NCBI GenBank assembly: GCA_900319985.1
Contig: ONQL01000053.1
Coordinates: 1 to 20,313 of the forward strand
Reading direction: 5' to 3'
DNA: 20,313 nucleotides
Origin: an uncultured Methanobrevibacter sp.
Lineage (GTDB): Archaea > Methanobacteriota > Methanobacteria > Methanobacteriales > Methanobacteriaceae
This document shows positions 1 through 7,318 of this stretch, in pieces. Both the position numbers and the translations under genes were made by a program. Below the pieces are notes generated by a model, which was given only the letters and a program-made list of their open reading frames with translations, was not told the DNA's origin and did no database searches. Each line of letters opens with the position of its first letter. Within the stretch, counting starts at the first letter, position 1.

Positions 1-121
1 AGCTCCTGATGAAATCGACTACACCGTTGCAAGCATGAAACTCAAAGCAATGGGTATTGAAATCGACTCATTAACTGACAAACAAAAAGCTTACATGGCT
101 AACTGGCAAGAAGGAACCTAA
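1..121 (+). CDS. ahcY: S-adenosylhomocysteine hydrolase, C-terminal end (partial)
   Basis: The window opens inside a gene; the first complete codon begins at base 2 and the TAA stop is at 119-121. The 39 visible residues include KLKAMGIEID and end in LTDKQKAYMANWQEGT. This matches the C-terminal tail of S-adenosylhomocysteine hydrolase, in which a Lys and a Tyr near the end reach the NAD site of the neighbouring subunit. The enzyme splits S-adenosylhomocysteine into adenosine (or inosine in some methanogens) and homocysteine, recycling the product of methyl transfer. The NAD-binding core lies outside the window, so the call rests on the tail alone. A T-rich stretch follows the stop before the next gene. 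Confidence 0.8.
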   Translation, partial: APDEIDYTVASMKLKAMGIEIDSLTDKQKAYMANWQEGT

Positions 122-141
122 TTCCTTCATATTATTTTTTT

Positions 142-792
142 ATGTCTTATTTTAGATACATTGACAATGGTGAAGGTCCGACCAAATTGTTCATTGGAGG
201 AATTCACGGAAATGAAGGTGTAACTTCTTTAAAATTCCTTAAAAGAATCAATACTGAAGACTTATCCTGTGGGCAATTCTATTTTTATAACTTCGATAAA
301 ACTCCATATATATCAACAATCAAACGGGAATATTATGAATCTGAGCTTGGAGCGAAAATCCTGGATTTAATCAAGTATTTTGAACCAGACTTTTACACTG
401 AGCTTCACTGCTACAACCTCAAAAACTATGACCGGCTAACTTCGATGGAAAGATATGACCGAACAGGTATTCCTCCTCTGATAAAATTGGGCAATCATGT
501 ACTTGTGTCTTCAGTGTCTCCATTAATCAGAATGACTTATTTTTCAACTGATACCGTTTGCAAGACTTTGGAATTTCCATGTGTCGAAAAACTGAATCCT
601 GAAATTGTAAAGGAATATGGATTTGATAGGAAACTGGCTGTTGAAACCTATGAAAACCTATTGAAACTGATTTTGAGCTCCCCTTCAAGGCAGCATTTTG
701 AAAGGGAAATGCTGATAAGATACAAAGATCAGGTTGACTTGGCCATCAGATATGCCCAAAAGGTCTTCGGCGACGATTTTCCTCCATACTGA
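142..792 (+). CDS. DUF2119 family protein, zinc-carboxypeptidase/aspartoacylase-like hydrolase
   Basis: This 216-residue protein starts FRYIDNGEGPTKLFIGGIHG. It carries HGNE at residues 22-25, ELHCY with His89, and TLEFPC with Glu144. These positions fit the two-His/one-Glu zinc site and general-base Glu of the M14/succinylglutamate-desuccinylase fold. I recognise it as the methanogen DUF2119 family; the substrate is unknown. It is probably a soluble cytoplasmic protein, as no signal peptide or membrane segment is visible. The ATG at 142 follows a T-run and has no Shine-Dalgarno-like sequence, so it may be leaderless or depend on the upstream ahcY transcript 20 nt away. The metal site appears intact, so an active amide or ester hydrolase is a reasonable inference. 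Confidence 0.75.
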   Translation: MSYFRYIDNGEGPTKLFIGGIHGNEGVTSLKFLKRINTEDLSCGQFYFYNFDKTPYISTIKREYYESELGAKILDLIKYFEPDFYTELHCYNLKNYDRLTSMERYDRTGIPPLIKLGNHVLVSSVSPLIRMTYFSTDTVCKTLEFPCVEKLNPEIVKEYGFDRKLAVETYENLLKLILSSPSRQHFEREMLIRYKDQVDLAIRYAQKVFGDDFPPY

Positions 793-1333
793 TTTCTCTT
801 TTTAAATTATATGAAGTTGTGGTTGTCAATTTGCCGGGACTTTTGGTAATATATTATATCATTGCATTTAATTGTATTGTTTGAAAAGGATATTTGGATA
901 CATATATATGTTAATGATTTGTATCATTCTAATTTTTTCATGTTCTGTTTATTCAGCAATTTGTGAGTTATGTGGTGAATTAAATTTTACAAATCTAAAT
1001 ATGAATTCTAAATTTAACCTATTTTTTTACAATAAACAAGATTTAACTAATTTTCCAAGTTGATGCATTACTACTTAAACAAAAATCTCTTCCCAGTTTA
1101 AAAAAATATTAGTTTTCTTTGAAAAGCCATTCATAGAAAATTACTTTGGAAATACATGAGATAAACACACAAAAAGAATTTTTCGAATCCTAAAATGAAT
1201 ATTTGACATATTGTAAGAAAAGATTGTGGATAAAAAATCAAAAAAAGTCCTAACAAATTGACAATCCCAATGTTGCAAATAACAACATATTTAAATGTTT
1301 AATGTAATATATTTTATTAATTGGGGTGAAACC
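793..1333. other. AT-rich spacer, no convincing gene
   Basis: About 540 nt lie between the DUF2119 and flavodoxin genes. The stretch is very AT-rich and has many short open frames. The longest starts at a TTG at 872 (63 codons), or at an internal ATG near 908 that would give a hydrophobic 51-residue peptide. Neither has a clear ribosome binding site, and the composition is that of non-coding DNA. The only element I can support is the TATA-like box just upstream of the flavodoxin gene. No tRNA or C/D box pattern was seen. Confidence 0.6.
1287..1296 (+). promoter_or_regulatory. Putative TATA box for the flavodoxin/DUF4405 pair
   Basis: The sequence atatttaaat, preceded by aac-rich DNA, lies about 38 nt before the ATG at 1334. 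An archaeal start site about 25 nt downstream would give a leader of under 20 nt, just containing the ggggtg ribosome binding site at 1323-1328. The region is AT-rich overall, so a chance match is possible. Confidence 0.45.
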
Positions 1334-1978
1334 ATGGAATCTAAAATACTTCTTTTGGTAATAGTTGCACTTGTAGTGCTGGGTTTTGGAATTGCTGAGG
1401 TCACTGCATTAAGCAGTGAGGAATCTGCAGCAAATGACATTCTGAATAAGAATAACACTGACAGTAAGATACTGGTGGTGTATTTCTCAAGAACTGGAGA
1501 CAATTACAATGTGGGAAATGTTGAAGTTGGAAACACAGCAATGGTGGCTTCTTACATCAAGGAATATCTGAAGGCGGATTCATTTGAAATAGTGCCTATT
1601 GAAAAGTATCCTGACAGCTATGACGAATGTACCAAGAAGGCATCTCAGGAGCAAAAGGACAATGCAAGGCCAAAAATTCAAAACAAAATAGCTGATTTCG
1701 ATAAATATGATACAATATTTGTGGGATATCCTATTTGGTGGGGAGATTTGCCTATGATAATGTACTCATTTTTTGAAGATTACAAGCTCGACGGAAAAGA
1801 TGTGATTCCGTTCAATACCCATGAGGGATCCGGCGATGCAGGAACCTATGAAAAAATCCAATCCAAGTTGCCTTCCGCAAAGGTCAACACTAAAGGACTG
1901 GCCTTGGATGGAAAAACTGCAAGAAGCGATGATGGAAAACAACAGACAGTTCAATGGTTAAAAGGATTGGGATATTAG
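1334..1978 (+). CDS. Exported or membrane-anchored flavodoxin (Flavodoxin_4-like)
   Basis: The protein has 214 residues. Residues ~4-22 form a hydrophobic segment (KILLLVIVALVVLGFG), followed by a short Ser/Glu/Asn-rich linker. A flavodoxin fold then begins at ILVVYFSRTGDN, with the FMN phosphate loop SRTG at 52-55. Further family signatures are VGYPIWWGDLP (~130-140) and NTHEGSG (~161-167). This indicates an FMN-binding electron carrier displayed outside the membrane. There is no lipobox Cys, so it is either a cleaved secreted form or an N-terminal anchor. The ATG at 1334 is preferred over an upstream in-frame start at 1295 because ggggtg at 1323-1328 sits 5 nt before it and the hydrophobic segment then begins the protein. 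Its stop directly abuts the ATG of the next gene, so the two are almost certainly translated together. A role as redox partner of that membrane protein is inferred. Confidence 0.8.
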   Translation: MESKILLLVIVALVVLGFGIAEVTALSSEESAANDILNKNNTDSKILVVYFSRTGDNYNVGNVEVGNTAMVASYIKEYLKADSFEIVPIEKYPDSYDECTKKASQEQKDNARPKIQNKIADFDKYDTIFVGYPIWWGDLPMIMYSFFEDYKLDGKDVIPFNTHEGSGDAGTYEKIQSKLPSAKVNTKGLALDGKTARSDDGKQQTVQWLKGLGY

Positions 1979-2584
1979 ATGAAAAAGATAATTGTGGATA
2001 TTCTATTATTCATTTTGATAGTGGTGCAGTTTTCAAGGCTATATTTACCACCTGAAATTCATGAGATAATTGGAATAGTTCTGATAGCTTTGGTAATCAT
2101 TCACCTGATTTTGAACAGAAGATATATCAAGTCAATACCTAAGGGAAAATACAATCTCAAAAGAAGCTTAATGCTCATAATCAATGTTGCATTTATGGTT
2201 ACATTTGCTTTAACTTCCATTTTAGGGCTTTTGTCAAGCCAATACACATTGACATTCATGAATCTTGGAAATATGTCCACAATATATCTTCACAAGATTT
2301 TTGCTTATCTCTGCCTTATCCTGCTTGGCCTGCATTTAAGCATTAATCTTAATGCCCTCTTTAACAAATTGGGTGAAAAAAAGATTTCCTATGCTTTATA
2401 TATGATAATTATTATTTGCGGAATTTATTCTTTTTTTAAAGTTGATTTTTTAAATCATTTGCTTGGAAATTCAGGTTTCGGTCTGGCTACAGGCAATTTG
2501 TTCACCAACTCACTTGAATACCTTAGTATAGTGTTGATGATAACAATATTGGCAAATCTTATTCTTAAAAAAACAGTCGGATGA
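1979..2584 (+). CDS. DUF4405-like membrane protein, candidate dihaem cytochrome b-type
   Basis: This 201-residue integral membrane protein has about five or six hydrophobic helices (roughly 3-20, 28-46, 62-85, 104-124, 137-152 and 180-196). His28 and His42 lie in one helix region, and His105 and His119 in another. Both pairs are exactly 14 residues apart, the spacing by which two helices of a cytochrome b bundle hold two stacked haems. I recognise the family as DUF4405, which belongs to the cytochrome b-like group. Its ATG directly follows the stop of the exported flavodoxin with no gap, so the pair probably forms one electron-transfer unit across or at the outside of the membrane. Haem binding is inferred from histidine placement only. 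The host order is usually said to lack cytochromes, so the protein could instead be haem-free or use scavenged haem. Confidence 0.7.
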   Translation: MKKIIVDILLFILIVVQFSRLYLPPEIHEIIGIVLIALVIIHLILNRRYIKSIPKGKYNLKRSLMLIINVAFMVTFALTSILGLLSSQYTLTFMNLGNMSTIYLHKIFAYLCLILLGLHLSINLNALFNKLGEKKISYALYMIIIICGIYSFFKVDFLNHLLGNSGFGLATGNLFTNSLEYLSIVLMITILANLILKKTVG

Positions 2585-2793
2585 TTATATGGGTCAATGA
2601 TTCCTGTCTAAGGGTGGTGAGGAACCATCAACACGCGATTCAAATAATATTTTTAATAGCGTTCACCATCCGTTTAACAGCTGCTATTACGTGTTTTGTA
2701 TCTACAATGTGTTTGTGGTGGTAATTGTAGAGTAATATTATCTGAATCTGTTATATTATTTGTATATTTATATTATTTAACCTTTTTTGTAAT
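2585..2793. other. Convergent spacer with several inverted repeats
   Basis: This non-coding stretch lies between two converging genes and is less AT-rich around 2590-2735 than other spacers here. Ggtggt (2613-2618) can pair with accatc (2624-2629), or, extended to ggtggtg, with caccatc (2664-2670). Aacacg (2630-2635) can pair with cgtgtt (2690-2695). An 8-bp perfect inverted repeat lies at 2701-2731. It may be a structured 3' UTR or a small RNA; no known RNA family was recognised. Confidence 0.4.
2701..2731. repeat. Perfect 8-bp inverted repeat with 15-nt loop
   Basis: Tctacaat at 2701-2708 is the exact reverse complement of attgtaga at 2724-2731, with a G/T-rich 15-nt loop between them. It lies between the 3' ends of the DUF4405 and fen genes. 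A T-run comes only about 50 nt later, so it is not a classic terminator for the plus strand. Confidence 0.55.
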
Positions 2794-3780
2794 CTATTTG
2801 AACCATGCATCAAGACTTCCCTGTGAGGAATTTAAGTTTTTAAGCTTGTCAGATGCCTTTATTACTCTGTCTTCAGAAAAACCGTGCTCATAACATAAAA
2901 ATTCTATGATTTTGTCCTGTTTTGGCTTTTCCCATTTGATTTTATAATCTGTATTTACATTGTGGTTCAGGAATATTTCACGGACTTCGTCCAGATCATG
3001 GCTGGATTCCTTTTGAAGTTCAGCTATTTTTTCTTTTAACTGTCCATTTTTAGCTAGTTTTAAAGCGGTTTTTGCACCCACGCCCTTCATACCTTCGCAA
3101 AAATCAGTTCCAATCAGTATTCCCATATCCACCAGATCTTCACGTGTGATGTCCAGCTGTCTCAATACTTTGTCCAGTTCGTAAAATTCCAGATTCCCTA
3201 AATTGGAATTGATGGCCAAGTTTCTGACAACTCTTTTTGCTCCAAATAGCAGGCAATCATAGTCCTGTGATGCCACTGCATATGCGTCTCCATTGGCTAC
3301 AAGGTATGCTGCCTGTGCTTCACCTTCTCCTTTGGCTTCAATGTATGGAATTCCCATTAAGGTCAATAGCTTTTTGGAAGATTCGATTATTTCAGGTGAC
3401 AGTTTGCTTGATCTCATTGCAAACTTGCGTGCCTTTTCGGTATCCCCCTCAGCCAGAGCCTCCTTATATATCTTTTCGGATTCTTCTCTGATTTCCCTTC
3501 TTTTGGCTTGGGTTTCACTTTTAAGTTCAGGTGCTTTGCCGTCAAAGACATAAATTGGCTTGATGTCCTTTTCAACCATTGAGGAGTTTCTGTACAGTAT
3601 TCCGCTTAGGTGGGATGTTACATTGCCGTTTTCATCGGTTAATGGCCTGCCGTCCCTTTGCCTTATGGTTGATAAGAATTGATATAGAGTGTTAAACGCA
3701 TCAATTGAAACACTTCTTCCTTCCAGGTCTTTAAATGTTATGTCTTTCGGTTCTACAATATCTTTTAATTTAACACCCAT
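2794..3780 (-). CDS. fen: Flap endonuclease 1 (FEN-1)
   Basis: This 328-residue structure-specific nuclease removes 5' flaps during Okazaki fragment maturation and base excision repair. Active-site acids are present at the expected places: Asp27 (SIDAFN), Asp80 (VFDG), Glu152/Glu154 (GEGEAQAAYL), Asp173/Asp175 (SQDYDCLLFG) and Asp226 (GTDF), followed by the helix-two-turn-helix around KGVGAKTAL. The extreme C-terminus, QGSLDAWF at 320-327, is a perfect PCNA-interacting (PIP) box. The ATG at 3780 has an aaggtgat ribosome binding site in the 9-nt gap from the gene upstream. It is the last gene of the minus-strand run. Its length is slightly under the ~340 residues common for the family, with no part missing. 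Confidence 0.96.
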   Translation of the reverse strand: MGVKLKDIVEPKDITFKDLEGRSVSIDAFNTLYQFLSTIRQRDGRPLTDENGNVTSHLSGILYRNSSMVEKDIKPIYVFDGKAPELKSETQAKRREIREESEKIYKEALAEGDTEKARKFAMRSSKLSPEIIESSKKLLTLMGIPYIEAKGEGEAQAAYLVANGDAYAVASQDYDCLLFGAKRVVRNLAINSNLGNLEFYELDKVLRQLDITREDLVDMGILIGTDFCEGMKGVGAKTALKLAKNGQLKEKIAELQKESSHDLDEVREIFLNHNVNTDYKIKWEKPKQDKIIEFLCYEHGFSEDRVIKASDKLKNLNSSQGSLDAWFK

Positions 3781-3789
3781 ATTATCACC

Positions 3790-4353
3790 TTAATCTTCTC
3801 TGAAATAGCTTATCGGATATTTTTCTTCGGTCCAGATTACTGGCTTTTTATGTTGTACCATAACATATCTGCGGGTTATCATCAGCTCGTCGGTATGGAA
3901 CAGCTCATTCATCAGGCAGTCTGGCTCCTCTATTGAAATTTCGTTTATCAGCCTTAAAGTTTCAATTTCGTTCTTTTCCATGATGCTTCCGGTTGTCAAA
4001 TGTGTCTGATGCAAGTCTTTAATAACCTTATCACTGCATCTGCTTGTAGGTATGTAGGACTTTGTGTAAACCAATGGACGGCCATTTTTATGGACGATGG
4101 CCTCCCTGTGGTATATTGTGGCACCTTCATCGATATCAATCAGCTCTGATACGTTTTCATCTGCCTCTTCCAGATGTTGGTCGAGTACAAAGAGATTCAT
4201 GCTTCCGTATAGCACATCAAGTATTGTGGTTACAGGTCCTTTCAGTGATAAGAGTATTTTCTGTGTAGTTGATAACTCTATGTCATACTCTTCTTCAAGT
4301 AATGCTATTTTTTCTCTTGTTTTGCTTGTTATTGTCTCTCCTTTGTTAATCAT
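3790..4353 (-). CDS. Chorismate pyruvate-lyase-like protein (DUF98), paralog 1
   Basis: The 187-residue protein belongs to the archaeal DUF98 branch of the chorismate lyase/UTRA fold. It aligns without gaps to its upstream neighbour (for example TQKILL at 30-35, ILDVLYG at 44-50 and YPISYF/FPISYF near the end). HREAIV at 82-87 aligns with the UbiC segment bearing catalytic Arg76 (here Arg83). WTEEKYP at 174-180 aligns with the UbiC segment bearing Glu155 (here Glu176). A real lyase releasing 4-hydroxybenzoate from chorismate is therefore plausible, but no physiological role in this organism is established. I chose the ATG at 4353 rather than the GTG at 4362 because the two paralogs then begin at the same aligned position and a GTGGT motif precedes it. 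It lies 10 nt after the neighbouring gene. Confidence 0.75.
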   Translation of the reverse strand: MINKGETITSKTREKIALLEEEYDIELSTTQKILLSLKGPVTTILDVLYGSMNLFVLDQHLEEADENVSELIDIDEGATIYHREAIVHKNGRPLVYTKSYIPTSRCSDKVIKDLHQTHLTTGSIMEKNEIETLRLINEISIEEPDCLMNELFHTDELMITRRYVMVQHKKPVIWTEEKYPISYFRED

Positions 4354-4363
4354 GCAAACCACT

Positions 4364-4927
4364 TCAGATATTTGTAAAGTATGAAATTGGAAATGCCTCC
4401 TTAATCCACATCAGCACTTTGTCGTTATTTATGATTACATATTCACGAGCCAGCATTTCCTCATCAGTATTGAATAATTCTTTCAGCGTTTCGTTCGGTT
4501 TTTCAAGATATATTTTTCTTACTTCTCTTCTGGATTCTATTTTGTAATTTTTAAGTATTCTACCAATCGGTATGTCTGCCCTGATTAAATCGGCGCAAAC
4601 GTCATCACTGCATCTTTCCAATGGAATGTGGGATATGGCATAGATTAGGGGCTTTTTGTCCTTATGCATTATGACTTCCCTGAAGTTGATTTCGGTGCCC
4701 TCATCCACATCAACCAGCTTTGCATGCTCTGCATCGGCCTTTTCGAAATGCTGGTCGAGGGTGGTCAATGTGATTTTTCCATAAAGCACATCCAAAATTG
4801 CGGTAATCGATCCGTCGGTTGTCAAAAGTATCTTTTGGGTATTTGAGAATTGCTTTGAGTTTTCAGTTTCCAGGTCATTGATTTTTTCAATAAGTCTTTT
4901 GTTTGCTTCGTTTTTGTCAATTGTCAT
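4364..4927 (-). CDS. Chorismate pyruvate-lyase-like protein (DUF98), paralog 2, altered active site
   Basis: This protein is also 187 residues long and is collinear over its whole length with the downstream paralog, so it is a tandem duplicate. It keeps the Arg83 equivalent (NFREVIMH) of the UbiC substrate-binding arginine. At the position of UbiC Glu155 it has Lys176 (MWIKEAFP), while the sister copy has Glu. If the alignment is right, the usual lyase chemistry is probably lost or changed, and the protein could be a regulator, a ligand-binding subunit or a partner in a heteromer. The ATG at 4927 has an aagtgat-like ribosome binding site in the 8-nt gap after aksD. Its co-transcription with aksA/aksD and fen is inferred from spacing. 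Confidence 0.72.
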   Translation of the reverse strand: MTIDKNEANKRLIEKINDLETENSKQFSNTQKILLTTDGSITAILDVLYGKITLTTLDQHFEKADAEHAKLVDVDEGTEINFREVIMHKDKKPLIYAISHIPLERCSDDVCADLIRADIPIGRILKNYKIESRREVRKIYLEKPNETLKELFNTDEEMLAREYVIINNDKVLMWIKEAFPISYFTNI

Positions 4928-4935
4928 ACAATCAC

Positions 4936-6189
4936 TTATAGGTCTTTTGGATTGGTAATCGCTCCGGTAATTGCTGAGGCAGCAACAACTTTGGAATTGG
5001 ATAAGTATACTGAAGAAGCGGGATCGCCCATTCTTCCTTTAAAGTTTCTGTTGGTTGTGGATATGCAGACTTCACCTTCGGAGAGAACTCCCATATGTCC
5101 TCCCAAACACGGTCCGCATCCAGGATTGCAGATAATGGCTCCGGCATCGATGAATGTATCGATATAGCCAAGATGCATTGCCTGTTTGTATATTTCACGT
5201 GATGCAGGCAATATCAGTAGTCTTATGTCATTGTCTATCTTTTTGTCTTTTAAAATTTCTGCAGCGTCTTTAAGGTCAGACAGTCTGCCGTTGGTACATG
5301 AACCAATTAGGCACTGGTCTATGTCTGTACCTTCGATTTTTGATATGTCGCAGACGTTGTCGACATCATTTGGACATGCGATTTGAGGCTCCATGTCGGT
5401 AATGTCAAAATGCATTTCCTTTTCATATTCTGCATCGCTGTCTGATTTGACAATATTCAATTCGGATTCTTTTTTGCCTGTCCTTTTGCAGATATAGTCG
5501 ATGACCTCTTTGTTTGGTTCCATTATTCCGTTTTTGGCCCCCATTTCGATAGCCATATTGCACATGGTTGCTCTTCCTTCAACGCCCATGTTTTCTATTG
5601 TTTCGCCGCAGAATTCTGCAGTCTTGTATGTGGCACCGGCTATTCCGACCTCTCCGATAATGTTCAATATGATGTCTTTAGGTGCGATGTATGGATTGAG
5701 CTTACCTTCAATTTCCATTCTGATAGCTTCAGGAACCATGAACCATGTTTTTCCTGTCGCCCAAACCATTGCAAGGTCTGTAGCACCCATTCCTGTGGAA
5801 AATGCTCCGAATGCACCGTAAGTACATGTATGCGAATCCGCACCGACAATGACTTTTCCGGGTTCGACAAGTCCCATTTCGGGAACTACCTGATGGCAGA
5901 TTCCTTCGCCATGAATGAAGTTTTTTGTAATGTTTTGGGTTTTAATGAAATCACGGCAGACCTTTTGAAATTCCGCTGAACCGATTGTATTTGCAGGGAT
6001 GTTGTGGTCGAATATGATTGCAATTTTATCGCTGTCCCATACTTTGTCGGCCAGCTTTTCAAATGTTTTTATTGCAGGAGGAGAAGTTCCGTCATGTGAC
6101 ATGGCAAGGTCCACAGATATCTCTATTATTTCCCCAGGAATTACTTCATGTCCTGCTTTTTTGGATAATATTTTTTCAGTAATATTCAT
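4936..6189 (-). CDS. aksD: Homoaconitase / 3-isopropylmalate dehydratase large subunit
   Basis: This 417-residue aconitase-superfamily protein is of the archaeal LeuC/HacA type. The 4Fe-4S ligands are Cys298 (GSCTNGR) and Cys358/Cys361 (NPGCGPCLGG). GADSHTCTYGAFGAF (116-130) and an active-site SHDGTSPP near residue 31 are also present. It would dehydrate and rehydrate a 2-alkylmalate-type acid together with a small subunit not seen in this window. Its position 9 nt downstream of the homocitrate-synthase-type gene argues for homoaconitase (AksD) in the 2-oxosuberate branch of coenzyme B synthesis. Archaeal LeuC and AksD are too alike to separate by eye, so leuC in leucine or isoleucine synthesis remains possible. 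The start at 6189 has aaggtc about 5 nt upstream. The gene looks intact. Confidence 0.88.
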   Translation of the reverse strand: MNITEKILSKKAGHEVIPGEIIEISVDLAMSHDGTSPPAIKTFEKLADKVWDSDKIAIIFDHNIPANTIGSAEFQKVCRDFIKTQNITKNFIHGEGICHQVVPEMGLVEPGKVIVGADSHTCTYGAFGAFSTGMGATDLAMVWATGKTWFMVPEAIRMEIEGKLNPYIAPKDIILNIIGEVGIAGATYKTAEFCGETIENMGVEGRATMCNMAIEMGAKNGIMEPNKEVIDYICKRTGKKESELNIVKSDSDAEYEKEMHFDITDMEPQIACPNDVDNVCDISKIEGTDIDQCLIGSCTNGRLSDLKDAAEILKDKKIDNDIRLLILPASREIYKQAMHLGYIDTFIDAGAIICNPGCGPCLGGHMGVLSEGEVCISTTNRNFKGRMGDPASSVYLSNSKVVAASAITGAITNPKDL

Positions 6190-6198
6190 GTTTTGACC

Positions 6199-7289
6199 TT
6201 ATTTTTTTGTATTTTTAACGATTTCCTTAAATACCTGGTCGTTGATGTATTTTCCTTCTTCCCTTTGTTTTTTGACCTGCCTTACAATTTCAATAAGCTC
6301 GTCATTGGTAACGTCCAGTTCGCATTCATTCAATTTTGCCCTTACTGCTCTGCATCCTGAATGCTTGCCTAAAACAAGCTGTCTTTTTTGACCGACAAGT
6401 TCCGGAAGGTATGGCTCATAGCATAAAGGTTCTTCAATGACCGCATCAACATGGATTCCGGATTCGTGTCTGAATACATTGTTTCCAACAACAGGCTTGT
6501 TGTATGGAATTGGAAGGCCGCTTGCTTTTGATACGAGGTCAGACAATTCTTTGATGTATTTGGTTTTAAATCCGTAATCTTTTCCGTATAAAATTTTCAT
6601 TGCCATGATGAGTTCTTCCAGGGAAGCGTTACCTGCTCGCTCACCAATAAGTCATTGTGAAGGTGAACGGCAATATCAATGTCAATGTCCTTGACAAGTT
6701 CCCTTACAAGGTAGTCGATACCCTGAGGTGTAATGGCTCCTGTGGTATCTGCTATATGGACTCTGTCCGCTCCGCATTCCTGAGCTTTGCCGTAAATACG
6801 TTTTAAAAATTCTATGTCTGTTCTTGTGGCATCTTCCGCTGAGAATGCAACAAACAGTCCGTGGTCCTTTGCATAGTCAACCGCAGTTTCGGACAGGTTG
6901 ATGGCATCCTGGCGTGTAATGTGCATCTTATGGTCCAGGTGTATGTCTGATGTTCCAACAAAAGTGATAATACCATCGACATCACAGTCGAGTGCAGCGT
7001 CAATGTCTTCGGTTTTGGTTCTGGTCAATCCAAGGATTGTAGCATCAAAACCTTCATTGGCTATTGTTTTAACGGATTCTCTTTCTTTTTCGGATACTAT
7101 AGGAAAACCCGCTTCAATTTGATGTATCTTAAATTGATCAAGCTTTCTTGCGATTTCTAACTTTTCATCAAGACTGAAACAAACTCCTGGAGTTTGCTCA
7201 CCATCCCTGAGGGTGGTGTCATATATGGTAATGTCTTCTGGAAATGTCAATTCAGATTCTTTATTATAATGACTTATAAAATATTGCAA
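6199..7289 (-). pseudogene. aksA: Homocitrate synthase (AksA-type), frameshifted by an internal deletion
   Basis: The N-terminal part (to stop at 6597) carries TIYDTTLRDGEQTPGVCFS, the AFSAEDATRT motif and the zinc-binding HLHND. It then runs into an unrelated short tail. The C-terminal part continues in another frame (open to stop at 6199) with GERAGNASLEEL, MAMKILYG and GNNVFRHESGIHVDA. Between HND and GERAGN the family has about 25 residues, but here only about five bases remain (~6637-6645). That fits a deletion of about 73 nt, which breaks the frame. AksA condenses 2-oxoglutarate or longer 2-oxoacids with acetyl-CoA for coenzyme B; the motifs resemble AksA more than LeuA or CimA. The TTG at 7289 is preceded by GTGAT; a GTG at 7298 is an alternative start. 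It could be a true pseudogene or an assembly or sequencing error. Confidence 0.85.
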
Positions 7290-7318
7290 ATTTATCACTT
7301 CGGTTTATATAATATTAA

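Noticed and set aside
872..1063. Open frame for a 63-residue hydrophobic peptide in the AT-rich spacer
   Set aside because: TTG start without a ribosome binding site, composition like surrounding non-coding DNA, no recognisable family.
2590..2655. Minus-strand open stretch ending in SRVDGSSPPLDRNH
   Set aside because: Only about 23 codons between stops, no start or ribosome binding site. It overlaps the inverted-repeat region and cannot be assigned to a gene or mobile element.
3237..5870. Plus-strand open frames opposite fen, DUF98 genes and aksD
   Set aside because: They are antisense shadows of clearly conserved minus-strand genes, with no family motifs.
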